A stretch of DNA of 64,000 nucleotides from JAFAGX01 sp035624215 (GTDB taxonomy: Bacteria > Acidobacteriota > Terriglobia > Terriglobales > Acidobacteriaceae): contig DASPRY010000120.1 of NCBI GenBank assembly GCA_035624215.1, positions 1-64,000 on the forward strand, given 5' to 3'. Position 1 is the stretch's first letter, and every line of letters starts with the position of its first letter. The translations under genes and the position numbers were made by a program. Below are positions 35,144 through 43,826 of this stretch, piece by piece. The notes below the pieces were generated by a model. That model was not told the DNA's origin. It made no database searches and saw only the letters and a list, made by a program, of their open reading frames with translations.

Positions 35144-38100
35144 TCAGTCAACGATACGAACCGCGCCGCGTCCGCAAAGCTCCTCGACGCGAGCCATAAA
35201 GCTGCGGTCTGGTTGGACATTATAGCCTTCCGCCTCCATCACCACCATGAAATCGCCCTGGCGCTCAACATCAAACAGGACCTTCGCCTCACCTGGACTC
35301 TGAGTAAACAGCTCATGCAAATGGTCGATGGTGGAGTCATTCGCCAATTCGGCGGGAATGCGAATGCGCAAGGCGCGAGGCAGCGGGACCTGCGCGTCCT
35401 CGAGGGCAATGATGTCGTTCACGGTGAGCTTGGGATTCACGCCTTCTTCGACGCGCAAGCCGGCGCGCACCAGAACCGGAACTTCGAGTTTCACTTTGTC
35501 CTGCAGCTTGCGAAAGGCTTCGGGGAAAACGATCATCTCCACCGAACCTTCCATGTCTTCCAGCGCGCCCTGAGCGTAAAAATCTCCCTTCTTGGATTTC
35601 AGCACGCGCAGGTTGGTAATGATGCCCGCAGTGGTAATGCTTTCATCTTTACCGGTGGAGGATTTGACCGCGGCGATGCCGGTGGTGGTCAGGGCCTGAA
35701 ACTCGCGCAGCTTGTCCTGGTATTTTTCGAGCGGATGCCCGGTGATAAAAAATCCCAGAATCTCCTTTTCGGCAGCCAGGCGCGTATGCTCGTCCCAATC
35801 GGGAGCTTCCGGGAGCTTGTCATTGTCGGTGTGGGATTCTTCCTGCTGGAATACTCCGAACAGGCCGTGCTGGCCAGATTCGGCGTCGCGCTGAGTTTTG
35901 AGGGCGCGTTCGATAGCTTTGTCTAGCACCGCCATCAACTGGGCGCGCCGGCCGAGGGAATCCATGGCTCCGCTCTTGACCAGGGATTCCAGCACACGCT
36001 TGTTCAGCAGGCGCAAATCGACTTTCTCGCAAAACTCGTAAATGGATTTGTAACGACCCGGTTCTTTGCGGCCGGCGATAATGGATTCGATGGCGTTGTG
36101 GCCCACGTTCTTCACGGCGGCCAGACCGAAGCGGATGGCGTTGCCATGAGGGGTGAAGTTGGCATCGCTCACGTTGATGTCGGGGGGCTCGACGGCGATT
36201 CCCATCTCGCGACATTCGTTGATGTACTTCACCACGTCGTCAGTATTGCCGGTGACGGAAGTTAACAGTGCGGCCATGAACTCGACGGGGTAATGAGTCT
36301 TCAGATAGGCGGTGTGATAAGCCAGCAGGGCATAAGCCGCAGAGTGCGCCTTGGGAAAACCGTATTCGGCAAATTTCGCCAGCAGATCAAATATCTTTTC
36401 GATCTTTTTGGGAGGATAGCCGCGCTGTACCGCGCCTTCGACGAAGCGTTCGCGCTGCTTGGCCATTTCCTCCGGCTTCTTCTTTCCCATGGCGCGCCTG
36501 AGCAAATCGGCCTCGCCCAAGGTGTAGCCGGCCAGGCGGTGGGCGATCTGCATTACGTGTTCCTGGTACACGATGACACCAAAAGTCTCCTGCAGGATGC
36601 TTTCCAGCTCCGGCAACTCATATTCAATTTTCTTACGGCCGTGTTTGCGCTCGATGAAATAGTCAATCATGCCGCCCTGAATCGGACCGGGCCGGTAGAG
36701 CGCGTTCAGAGCGGTGAGATCTTCCACAGTGTTCGGCTGATAGCGGCGCAGGACGTCGCGCATGCCGTGGGATTCAAACTGGAATACGCCCGAAGTCAGG
36801 CCGCTGTGGAAGACGCGTTTATAAGTTTCCTCGTCATTGAGCGGAATATCGTCCAGGGCAATCCGGCAGCCCCGGGTCTGAGCGATCAGTTTGAGCGTGT
36901 CATCGAGAATGGTGAGGGTAGTGAGCCCGAGGAAATCCATTTTCAAAAGGCCCATCTTCTCGATGGCAACCATGTCAAAGGCGGTGACAATTTCGTCGTT
37001 CTTGGTTTTGTGGAGGGGGACGAGTTCGATCAGCGGCCGGGGAGAAATCACCACTCCCGCCGCGTGTACCCCCGCGTTCCGTACCAGACCCTCAAGCTTT
37101 CTGGCGGTATCAATCAATTCACGAATCTGCGGTTCGCTCTCGTAGGCCTGCCGTAACGCGAAAGAATCTTTGACCGCCTGATCGAGCGTGATGTTGAGCT
37201 GGGTGGGCACCATTTTGGCGATGCGGTCTACATCGCTGTATGGCATGTCCATCGTCCTGCCGACGTCCTTGATGGCAGCTTTGGCCGCCATGGTGCCGAA
37301 GGTAATAATCTGCGCAACGTTGTCGCGGCCGTACTTCCGTGTAACGTACTCGATCACTTCACTGCGCCGGTTCATGCAAAAGTCCATATCGATGTCCGGC
37401 ATGGAAATGCGCTCTGGATTCAGAAAGCGCTCAAAGAACAACTCATACTGCAGCGGATCCAAATCGGTGATCCCCATCGAATACGAAACCAGCGAACCGG
37501 CGGCTGATCCGCGTCCCGGCCCCACGGGAATATTGTTTTCCCTGGCATAACGGACAAAGTCCCAAACAATCAGGAAATATCCGGAGAACTTCATCTGCTG
37601 AATGATGGAGATTTCCCGTGTCAGGCGCTGTTCGTATTCGACAAGGCTATGCTTCAGCTTGCCTGCGGCTGCCCTCGACTGCAATTGTTCCAGACGGCGT
37701 GCGAAGCCGCTGCGCGTGACATGCTCGAAGTAGCTGTCGAGTGTGTAGCCCTGCGGCACGTCAAAGTGCGGGAACGGATCGGTCACCTTTTCCAATCGCA
37801 CGCTGCAGCGCTCGGCAACGGCCAGCGTGCGCGAGAGCACGTCCGGGGCATCCTTGAAGACGCGGTACATCTCGTCGTGGCTTTTGACATAGAAACCGGT
37901 TCCCTGAAACTTCATGCGATTAACGTCCTGGATGGACTTGCCGGTCTGAATGCAGACCATCACGTCCTGCGCATGGGCGTCTTCTTCGCAGAGATAGTGG
38001 CTGTCATTAGTGGCTACCAGCGGAAGCGCGAGCTCTTTTTCCAGCCGGAGCAGGTGGGGATGAATGCGGCGCTCCATCTCCAGGCCTTGGTCCTGAATCT

Positions 38101-38626
38101 CGAGAAAGAAATTGTTCTTTCCGAAAATGTCGCCATAGGAAGCGGCTACGCTGCGGGCAACTTCATATTTTCCTTCCATCAGCAATTCGGCGACTTCGCC
38201 TTTGAGGCAACCGGAAAGGCCAATCAGTCCCTTGGCATGCTCGGCCAGAAATTTCTTGCTGACTCTAGGCTTGTAATAGAAGCCGTGCAGCGAGGCTTCG
38301 GAGGTGATCTTTACCAGGTTGCGGTAACCCTCTTCGTTCTCTGCCAAAACCAGCAGATGGTTGTAGCTGTCACCTTCGGGCGGAGTGCGCTCCATGTTGT
38401 GATCTTCTTTCTTGCAGATGTAAAGTTCGCAGCCAATGATGGGCTTCACGCCGGCTTTGTGAGCGGCATTGACGAACTCCACTGCCCCAAAAATGTTGCC
38501 GTGATCCGTCATTGCCACGGCGGGCATGCCAAGCTCTTTTACCCTGTGGACCAGCTTGTCTATCCCACAAGCGCCGTCGAGCATGGAGTAATCGGTGTGA
38601 AGGTGGAGGTGGACGAATTGGGACAT
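35144..38626 (-). CDS. dnaE: DNA polymerase III alpha subunit
   Basis: 1160 residues, the standard DnaE1 length, from the ATG at 38626 (a GTG lies two codons upstream). N-terminal PHP domain begins FVHLHLHTDYSMLDGACGID with TDHGNIFGAVEF; the polymerase active site has MPDIDMDFCMNR and the conserved GPGRGSAAGSLVSY; the C-terminal helix-hairpin-helix and OB regions follow (GIITNLRVLKSKKGDFYAQG). It is the replicative polymerase of the holoenzyme. accA lies immediately downstream in the same operon, an arrangement also known in other bacteria. Confidence 0.97.
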   Translation of the reverse strand: MSQFVHLHLHTDYSMLDGACGIDKLVHRVKELGMPAVAMTDHGNIFGAVEFVNAAHKAGVKPIIGCELYICKKEDHNMERTPPEGDSYNHLLVLAENEEGYRNLVKITSEASLHGFYYKPRVSKKFLAEHAKGLIGLSGCLKGEVAELLMEGKYEVARSVAASYGDIFGKNNFFLEIQDQGLEMERRIHPHLLRLEKELALPLVATNDSHYLCEEDAHAQDVMVCIQTGKSIQDVNRMKFQGTGFYVKSHDEMYRVFKDAPDVLSRTLAVAERCSVRLEKVTDPFPHFDVPQGYTLDSYFEHVTRSGFARRLEQLQSRAAAGKLKHSLVEYEQRLTREISIIQQMKFSGYFLIVWDFVRYARENNIPVGPGRGSAAGSLVSYSMGITDLDPLQYELFFERFLNPERISMPDIDMDFCMNRRSEVIEYVTRKYGRDNVAQIITFGTMAAKAAIKDVGRTMDMPYSDVDRIAKMVPTQLNITLDQAVKDSFALRQAYESEPQIRELIDTARKLEGLVRNAGVHAAGVVISPRPLIELVPLHKTKNDEIVTAFDMVAIEKMGLLKMDFLGLTTLTILDDTLKLIAQTRGCRIALDDIPLNDEETYKRVFHSGLTSGVFQFESHGMRDVLRRYQPNTVEDLTALNALYRPGPIQGGMIDYFIERKHGRKKIEYELPELESILQETFGVIVYQEHVMQIAHRLAGYTLGEADLLRRAMGKKKPEEMAKQRERFVEGAVQRGYPPKKIEKIFDLLAKFAEYGFPKAHSAAYALLAYHTAYLKTHYPVEFMAALLTSVTGNTDDVVKYINECREMGIAVEPPDINVSDANFTPHGNAIRFGLAAVKNVGHNAIESIIAGRKEPGRYKSIYEFCEKVDLRLLNKRVLESLVKSGAMDSLGRRAQLMAVLDKAIERALKTQRDAESGQHGLFGVFQQEESHTDNDKLPEAPDWDEHTRLAAEKEILGFFITGHPLEKYQDKLREFQALTTTGIAAVKSSTGKDESITTAGIITNLRVLKSKKGDFYAQGALEDMEGSVEMIVFPEAFRKLQDKVKLEVPVLVRAGLRVEEGVNPKLTVNDIIALEDAQVPLPRALRIRIPAELANDSTIDHLHELFTQSPGEAKVLFDVERQGDFMVVMEAEGYNVQPDRSFMARVEELCGRGAVRIVD

Positions 38627-38722
38627 TAGCACTCTATGTTGATTTTACGTTGGCGTCATTGTAAGCGGAAGTATTAGGACGGATAGGCGAGAATTATCCA
38701 CAGACTGTGCATCTTCCAGGTA

Positions 38723-39457
38723 CTACTTCGGAAGATCAAATTCTCCGCCGCGATCTTCGTTGGCTTTTTTGGTCGCGGATAGATCCAAATCAGAGAGCGG
38801 AATTTTTCTGGCGCGCTCCGCAGTCAGCACCCAAAGCGTCTGCCCGACGATGGCGTAGTTCTGTATCTCTTCGGTATGTTTGTCGCTAAAAATTAGTTGG
38901 GTGGGTTTTGACGAAACTGCGGAGGGCGCCGCTTGACGGGATTTTTGCATTTCCTGTTCGCGCTCGCGCAGGCTGGCAACTTCATCGTTCAGGCGATCAA
39001 CTTCCGCTTGCAGCTCTTGATCGAGTTGGTTGTTTGGGGAGTAATTCTGAGCGGAGTAATCGTATTGAGAATAGTACGGCTGGGAATAATAAGGCGTGTC
39101 ATACCAGCCGACGTTGCCGTACAACCAGGGATATCCGTATCCGCCCCAGCCCCAAGGGTAACCTCCCCAGCCCCAACCCCATCCGGGATAGAAACCAGGA
39201 CGCGGGTAGTGGCCGGGAAAGACTGGCCCGCGAGGATATCCATAGCCGGGATGGAATCCAGGGCGGGCGCCGATGAAACCTGAGGTGCGGACTCCGATGG
39301 CGGGGGCTCGCATGCCGCCTGCAGCGCCATGCGCCGCGAAACCTCCGCCGCCATGACCGCCGAAACCTCCACCGTGCCCGCCACCAGCGTGTTGCGCGTA
39401 GGCAGGCATAGCCAGAAGAGCCGCGCCCAATGCCGCAACCGCCAGCGAGCACCGCAT
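38723..39457 (-). CDS. Secreted Gly/Tyr/Trp-rich protein with C-terminal coiled coil
   Basis: 244 residues from the ATG at 39457 (MRCSLAVAALGAALLAMPAY), a signal peptide ending in AYAQ. Next comes a His/Gly-rich stretch (GGGHGGGFGGHGGGGFAAHG) and then a Gly/Tyr/Pro/Trp-rich low-complexity region (YPGWGWGWGGYPWGWGGYGY). From about residue 150 a short coiled coil (LQAEVDRLNDEVASLREREQ) leads to a globular end with FSDKHTEEIQNYAIVGQTLW. The layout suggests an envelope or matrix protein with a flexible tether. No enzymatic motif. Function unknown. Confidence 0.7.
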   Translation of the reverse strand: MRCSLAVAALGAALLAMPAYAQHAGGGHGGGFGGHGGGGFAAHGAAGGMRAPAIGVRTSGFIGARPGFHPGYGYPRGPVFPGHYPRPGFYPGWGWGWGGYPWGWGGYGYPWLYGNVGWYDTPYYSQPYYSQYDYSAQNYSPNNQLDQELQAEVDRLNDEVASLREREQEMQKSRQAAPSAVSSKPTQLIFSDKHTEEIQNYAIVGQTLWVLTAERARKIPLSDLDLSATKKANEDRGGEFDLPK

Positions 39458-39515
39458 AGCAATATTATAGACCCGAGTCTGGCCCGCGATTGTCAATTCT
39501 CGCGGCTGCCGGTAA

Positions 39516-39663
39516 GTGCCTCAGTTTGAATTTCTCACCCTTATTATCGAGACCACACGGGACCTGTACTTCCACGCGAGGTTCGTCGCCCCGCTGGCGA
39601 AAGCGCAGGGCTTCGCAATGACGCCTCAATACCAAGGGCGAAAAATTCAAACTGGGCCACTAC
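39516..39663. repeat. Dispersed inverted-repeat element, copy R2
   Basis: A 148-bp non-coding element with imperfect inverted arms: CAGTTTGAATTTCTCACCCT near the left end mirrors AGGGCGAAAAATTCAAACTG near the right end. Its core and right arm match R1 at 3910-4000 (CACGCGAG-TTCGTCGCCCCGC type core, AATGACGCCTCAATA). Confidence 0.7.
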
Positions 39664-39677
39664 TCCTGAACTGCTTC

Positions 39678-41198
39678 CTATCGCTTCTTCTTGCTCTTCA
39701 ACTTCCTGACGGGCGGCTTGGAAGCTTTCTGCGAATGCGTGTGCTTCTCTGGCTTTCGTTTGGGAGGAGTTGCGGGCTTTTTGGTTTCGGGCACGGGTTC
39801 GGCTTTGGGGGCGATCGGCGGGGCCGGAGGAGCAACCTCGGGCTGACCCTTTCTTTTGCCGGCTGGAGCGGCGGCTGCTTTGGCCGCGCGTCCACGCTTG
39901 ACCGGGGGTGGTGGCGGAGGCGGAGGCGGAGCCAGCGGTTTCAAGAATTTCAAAATCTCGGTGCGGGATCGCATTTTGCCGTCCAGCAGCAGCATGAAAA
40001 CGTCGTGCGCGATCTTCGGATACTCCGGAAGTTGCGCGGTGATGTGCAGCTCCGTCATCTCAGGCAATGGAATCTTCTGCTGGACCTGGCGCCATTTAGT
40101 GAAGAAGTTCTTGATTTTTTGCGCGACGGCCTGCTGGCGCGCAGTCACCGATAAGAACAAGACCATCTCAGGACGCGCTTCGGAAAGCAGCTTCCAGGTG
40201 CGGGAAGGCGTGGCAGCTTCCTTGCCAGTCAGTCTCTTGGCAAGATCTTTGGCGTTGTCCTCGAGGTCCTTCCATGCGGCGACCAGGTCTTTGCGGGGAA
40301 TCAATTTGCGCATGTCGGCGATGTCTTTATCGCCAAGGCGCGAGGTAAGGAAGTAAAGAACCGCTGGAGCGGGATCGGGGGAGTATCCCAGCTCGTTCAT
40401 TTGTTGCCGAGTTTTTAGCAACTGAGCCAGGCTGACGGTGTCTACTTTGGCGGAGCTCCAGCGCGGATTCAGCACCTTCAGCCAGTCTTCCTTTTCGAGC
40501 GAGCGCAGAATATGGAGGGGATCATCTTCGTAGGCAATCTGCTCGATCTCCTGCCCGATAGCGCTGTCGCTGATGTACTCGATGTAGTTGTTTTCTTTGG
40601 CGGACTGGTAGCGTGATTGCGTGCGTTCTTCCAGCGGCCAGTGAAAACGCGCGGCGAAGCGGGTGGCGCGGATCAAGCGCGAGGGATCCTCCACAAAGGC
40701 GTAGTTGTGCAGCACGCGGATGAGTTTGGCTTCGATATCGGCCGCGCCGTTGAAGGGATCCATCAGCAGACCGCGCGAGCCCGGATTCAAGGACAGGGCC
40801 ATAGCGTTGATGGTGAAGTCACGGCGACGCAGATCCTCGATGATGGTGGCGGGAGTGATGATCGGGGGCTTGCCGACTTTCTCGTAGCGCTCGGTTCGGG
40901 CGGCGCTGATTTCAGCCCGCACGTTGCCGGGCAGCACCAGGTACAGGGTTCGGGTGTCGTCGTCGATACCGGAGACGACGGTGCCGGCACGTTCCAGTTC
41001 TTTTTGCAGCCTGAGAGGATTGCCCTGGACGGTGAAATCGAGATCGCGGATGGAAAATCCGCTGATAATGTCGCGCACCGCGCCGCCGGTCAGGTAGATG
41101 TTCATGCCGGCATTGCGGGAGATGTCCTGGACCAGGGTGACGCCGCGTAACTGATCAGGCGTCAGCCTGATTTCCATAGTGTAGATGTAGTCAGCCAT
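39678..41198 (-). CDS. CCA-adding/poly(A) polymerase-family nucleotidyltransferase with basic tail
   Basis: 506 residues from the ATG at 41198. IYLTGGAVRDIISGFSIRDL with DLDF gives the nucleotidyltransferase GG and DxD motifs, followed by RRRDFTINAMAL and FVEDPSRLIRATRFAARFHW, typical of class II tRNA nucleotidyltransferases and bacterial poly(A) polymerases. The role is probably addition or repair of the tRNA CCA end, although at least one tRNA here encodes its own CCA. The last ~120 residues are low-complexity Pro/Lys/Ala (PLAPPPPPPPPPVKRGRAAK), ending KPPVRKLKSKKKR, likely an RNA-binding tail. Which of the two activities it has cannot be told from sequence. Confidence 0.85.
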   Translation of the reverse strand: MADYIYTMEIRLTPDQLRGVTLVQDISRNAGMNIYLTGGAVRDIISGFSIRDLDFTVQGNPLRLQKELERAGTVVSGIDDDTRTLYLVLPGNVRAEISAARTERYEKVGKPPIITPATIIEDLRRRDFTINAMALSLNPGSRGLLMDPFNGAADIEAKLIRVLHNYAFVEDPSRLIRATRFAARFHWPLEERTQSRYQSAKENNYIEYISDSAIGQEIEQIAYEDDPLHILRSLEKEDWLKVLNPRWSSAKVDTVSLAQLLKTRQQMNELGYSPDPAPAVLYFLTSRLGDKDIADMRKLIPRKDLVAAWKDLEDNAKDLAKRLTGKEAATPSRTWKLLSEARPEMVLFLSVTARQQAVAQKIKNFFTKWRQVQQKIPLPEMTELHITAQLPEYPKIAHDVFMLLLDGKMRSRTEILKFLKPLAPPPPPPPPPVKRGRAAKAAAAPAGKRKGQPEVAPPAPPIAPKAEPVPETKKPATPPKRKPEKHTHSQKASKPPVRKLKSKKKR

Positions 41199-41490
41199 GC
41201 CTTGCTCAGAGCTGAAGGGCGGCCATGGGGCGGCGGAGCCTGGCGCGGGCCAAGATTTCCACAGGCCATGCCGCAAGCCGTCCGAAGCTCCGGGCAGCCT
41301 CCTCGTAAACTACTCTGCACAATAGACTTATATTCGTTAAGATGGGGTTCGGCAAACTACAGAAAATACCACACCATTGACAATTTGGCTACTGAGAATG
41401 CGATGACTCGCGATGTTCGCGAGAAAAATGTGAGAATCTGGTGGAGCGAAAAGCCCGGACGCCTTCACTGCCGCGGGTTTTCCCAGCAGC

Positions 41491-41970
41491 ATGCCTTCGA
41501 CCCATAAGAAAGTGGTAGTCCGCAAGCTGGACCGTGATTCGGTGAACGGTTATCTTGCCCCGGCCAATTTTGTCCGCGAAGGCAAGCTGGAATTACTGAA
41601 TACTGCGGGCAATGTGGTGGCCATCGATCTACGCGAGATTAAAGTGGTGTACTTTGTGCGGGAGTTTGGCGAAACCGAATCGCTGAGCCGCAAGACGTTC
41701 ACCACGCGTCCGCGCACCGAAGGTCTGTGGGTACGGCTGAAGTTCAAAGACAACGAGACGATTGAAGGGCTGATGGCCAACGATCTTTCGTCGAATCTGG
41801 CAGAGGGATTTCTGATCAACCCGCCCGATCTGCGGTCGAACACGCAGCGCATGTTTGTGCCCAGGAGCGCGCTGGAATCGATGACGGTACTGGCGGTGAT
41901 TGGCGCGAGCCGCCGGCGCCGGCGCGGGATGGCGGCCGACACGAGACAGGTGCCGATGTTTGGGGAATGA
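41491..41970 (+). CDS. Conserved DUF6982-like protein
   Basis: 159 residues. KVVVRKLDRDSVNGYLAPAN, FVREGKLELLNTAGNVVAID and LREIKVVYFVREF are a block I have seen in conserved acidobacterial proteins (DUF6982 type), with a second half LWVRLKFKDNETIEGLMAND containing a similar beta pattern. The beta-rich repeated layout recalls Sm-like or PRC-like small barrels. A basic C terminus (SRRRRRGMAADTR) could bind nucleic acid. No signal peptide. The 292 bp upstream region holds a TTGACA at 41377 but no matching -10. Function unknown. Confidence 0.6.
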   Translation: MPSTHKKVVVRKLDRDSVNGYLAPANFVREGKLELLNTAGNVVAIDLREIKVVYFVREFGETESLSRKTFTTRPRTEGLWVRLKFKDNETIEGLMANDLSSNLAEGFLINPPDLRSNTQRMFVPRSALESMTVLAVIGASRRRRRGMAADTRQVPMFGE

Positions 41971-42110
41971 GGCGGCCGAATATTCGGGGTGATCGGGCCG
42001 GTCCTTGACAGTGCAGTGGTGAGCCTTGACCCTCGTACGATCCTTCACGAGCTGAAGCTCGTTCAAGATGACATTCGAGAGATTGATAGATCGCTTTACT
42101 CAGGCCGCTC

Positions 42111-42192
42111 TCATCCTGAGAAAAGCGAAGGATCTATGCATCAAAAGGTCAAATGCATAGATCCTTCGTGGCCTGAAGTCGACTCAGGATGA
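42111..42192. repeat. Nested palindromic element
   Basis: TCATCCTGAG (42111-42120) is mirrored by CTCAGGATGA (42183-42192), and inside it a perfect 15-bp pair (42127-42141 with 42153-42167, GAAGGATCTATGCAT and its complement) encloses 11 nt. It could fold as a long hairpin and lies in the intergenic space downstream of two convergent genes, where it could also act as a terminator. Confidence 0.75.
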
Positions 42193-42209
42193 CAAGGCGA
42201 AACTTTGCG

Positions 42210-42554
42210 CTACGCGGCGCGAGCGGTTGCGGCTGTCACTGGACGATAGCCGCACTCCCCGGCTTTCTTCATCGCCGACATGGCCTCCTGCTGGGTAAGC
42301 AAGGGGGTGGTATGGACGGACTTGCAAGCACCTCCACCGGCAAATGCGATAGCAATGGCGGCTGCGCTGACATTGTCCGGCATCTCGGTGATGGCCACGA
42401 CGTCGTAATCTCCGAATGCAAACCAGCCGGCTACTACTTTTCCGCCGAGCTTCTCAATAGCTGAGCGCACCACTTCCAAACGGTCCTGCGGGTGTGCGAT
42501 CAGCGCTTGCCAACCTTCGCTCGTATATGCGACTTGATGCAAGAAACTTGGCAT
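42210..42554 (-). CDS. GYD-domain protein
   Basis: 114 residues. YTSEGWQALIAHPQDRLEVV, GGKVVAGWFAFGDYDVVAI and PDNVSAAAIAIAFAGGGACK fit the GYD family (named for the FGDYD-like motif), small ferredoxin-like-fold proteins of unknown function. The length is normal. It has a ribosome site in the AGGAGGG before its ATG. It is convergent with the DUF6982-like gene and divergent from lpxD. Nothing indicates its partner or ligand. Confidence 0.8.
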   Translation of the reverse strand: MPSFLHQVAYTSEGWQALIAHPQDRLEVVRSAIEKLGGKVVAGWFAFGDYDVVAITEMPDNVSAAAIAIAFAGGGACKSVHTTPLLTQQEAMSAMKKAGECGYRPVTAATARAA

Positions 42555-42670
42555 AGTGCCCTCCTCAAATTTTGCTTGTGCGGCGAATCATCCCACTGGG
42601 GCTGATACAAGTCAAGCGAAGTTGCCGGTGTCCTTTACAATCAGCTCGGACTATTCCTGGGAAAACAATT

Positions 42671-43666
42671 ATGAAACTCGCCGACATTGCTTCCGCCCTG
42701 AATGCACGCCTGGAGAATGGCTCGCCGGAAACCGAGATCAGCAGTGTTGCCGGAATTGAACAGGCCGGCCCGGGGCATGTCACCTTCATAGCCAATCCGA
42801 AATATGCGGCCACAGCAAAGAGCACGAAGGCTTCCGCGGTGATTGTGACGGAAGACTTCCCTGCTGTTGGAACAGCGATGTTGCGCAGCAAGAATCCATA
42901 CCTGGCTTTCGCGCGCTGCCTGGAGTTGTTCTATGAGCCGCCCCGCTACGCGCCCGGTGTGCATCCGACGGCGGTGATCCATGCTTCCGCCAGAATTGGC
43001 GCGAAGGCGCATGTTGGACCTTATGTGGTGGTCGAGGAAGGCGCGCAAATTGGCGCGAATGCGGTGTTGCTGGCGCATGTGGTGATCTATCGCGGTGCGC
43101 AGATTGGAGACAACTTTCTTGCGCACGCGCACGCGGTGGTGCGCGAGTATTGCCGCGTGGGAAATAATGTGATTCTGCAAAATGGCGCGGTCGTCGGGGC
43201 GGATGGATTCGGATTTGCTAAAGATGATGCGGGCAAGTGGCACAAAATTGTGCAATCCGGGCCGGCGGTGATTGAGAACGACGTGGAAGTGCAGGCCAAT
43301 GCCTGCGTAGACCGCGCCAGTGTAGGAGAGACCCGCGTCGGGCGTGGGACGAAGATCGATAATTTGGTTCAGGTGGGACACAGCTCGTCGGTGGGCGAAG
43401 ACACTTTGCTTTGCGCCCAAGTGGGACTGGCGGGATCAACCCAAGTGGGGGACCGCGTGATTCTGGCGGGTCAGGTGGGCGTGGCGGGACATTGCAAAAT
43501 CGGCGATGGCGCTATTGCCACGGCACAGAGCGGAATTCCCAACGACGTTGCCGCGGGCACGACGGTGAGCGGGTATCCCGCGATCGACAACAAGCTGTGG
43601 TTGAAGTGCTCGGCGGTGTTCAAGAAGCTGCCGGAGATTGCGAGGGCGGTGAGGGAGAAAGATTAA
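42671..43666 (+). CDS. lpxD: UDP-3-O-acylglucosamine N-acyltransferase
   Basis: 331 residues from the ATG at 42671 (MKLADIASALNARLENG). It adds the N-linked acyl chain in lipid A synthesis. The N-terminal uridine-binding domain includes GHVTFIANPKYA, and the left-handed beta-helix follows with hexapeptide repeats (HPTAVIHASARIGAKAHVGP, VGNNVILQNGAVVGADGFGF, NACVDRASVGETRVGRGTKI). HSSSVGEDTLLCAQVGLAGS and HCKIGDGAIATAQSGI complete it. The His in the family's catalytic loop is likely the HAHAVV or QVGHSSS residue. It stands outside an lpx cluster, which suggests that other lipid A genes lie elsewhere. Confidence 0.93.
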   Translation: MKLADIASALNARLENGSPETEISSVAGIEQAGPGHVTFIANPKYAATAKSTKASAVIVTEDFPAVGTAMLRSKNPYLAFARCLELFYEPPRYAPGVHPTAVIHASARIGAKAHVGPYVVVEEGAQIGANAVLLAHVVIYRGAQIGDNFLAHAHAVVREYCRVGNNVILQNGAVVGADGFGFAKDDAGKWHKIVQSGPAVIENDVEVQANACVDRASVGETRVGRGTKIDNLVQVGHSSSVGEDTLLCAQVGLAGSTQVGDRVILAGQVGVAGHCKIGDGAIATAQSGIPNDVAAGTTVSGYPAIDNKLWLKCSAVFKKLPEIARAVREKD

Positions 43667-43699
43667 GCTTCGCCTTCGCGCATTCATTGGCGTCCTGAG

Positions 43700-43790
43700 A
43701 TGCCGTGTCATCCCGATGCGCCATAGGTGCGAGGGATCTTACGAGACACGCCGTCAGCCCGGAGGCTTGCGAGAGCGCAGTCCCGTTTAC
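43700..43790. repeat. Intergenic repeat-like sequence related to R1
   Basis: GTCATCCCGA at about 43709, then GAGGGATCTTACGAG and CCGTCAGCCCGGAGGCTTGC, resemble boxes inside R1 (GTCATCCCGAA, GAGGGATCCTACGGCGG, CCGTCAGCCCGG). The similarity is partial and was judged by eye. Confidence 0.35.
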
Positions 43791-43826
43791 GCTATTTATG
43801 CTTCCAGCTCCTGTAAGATTCCTGAC

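Noticed and set aside
41377..41405. TTGACA as a -35 for the gene at 41491
   Set aside because: No acceptable -10 hexamer at 16-18 bp spacing.
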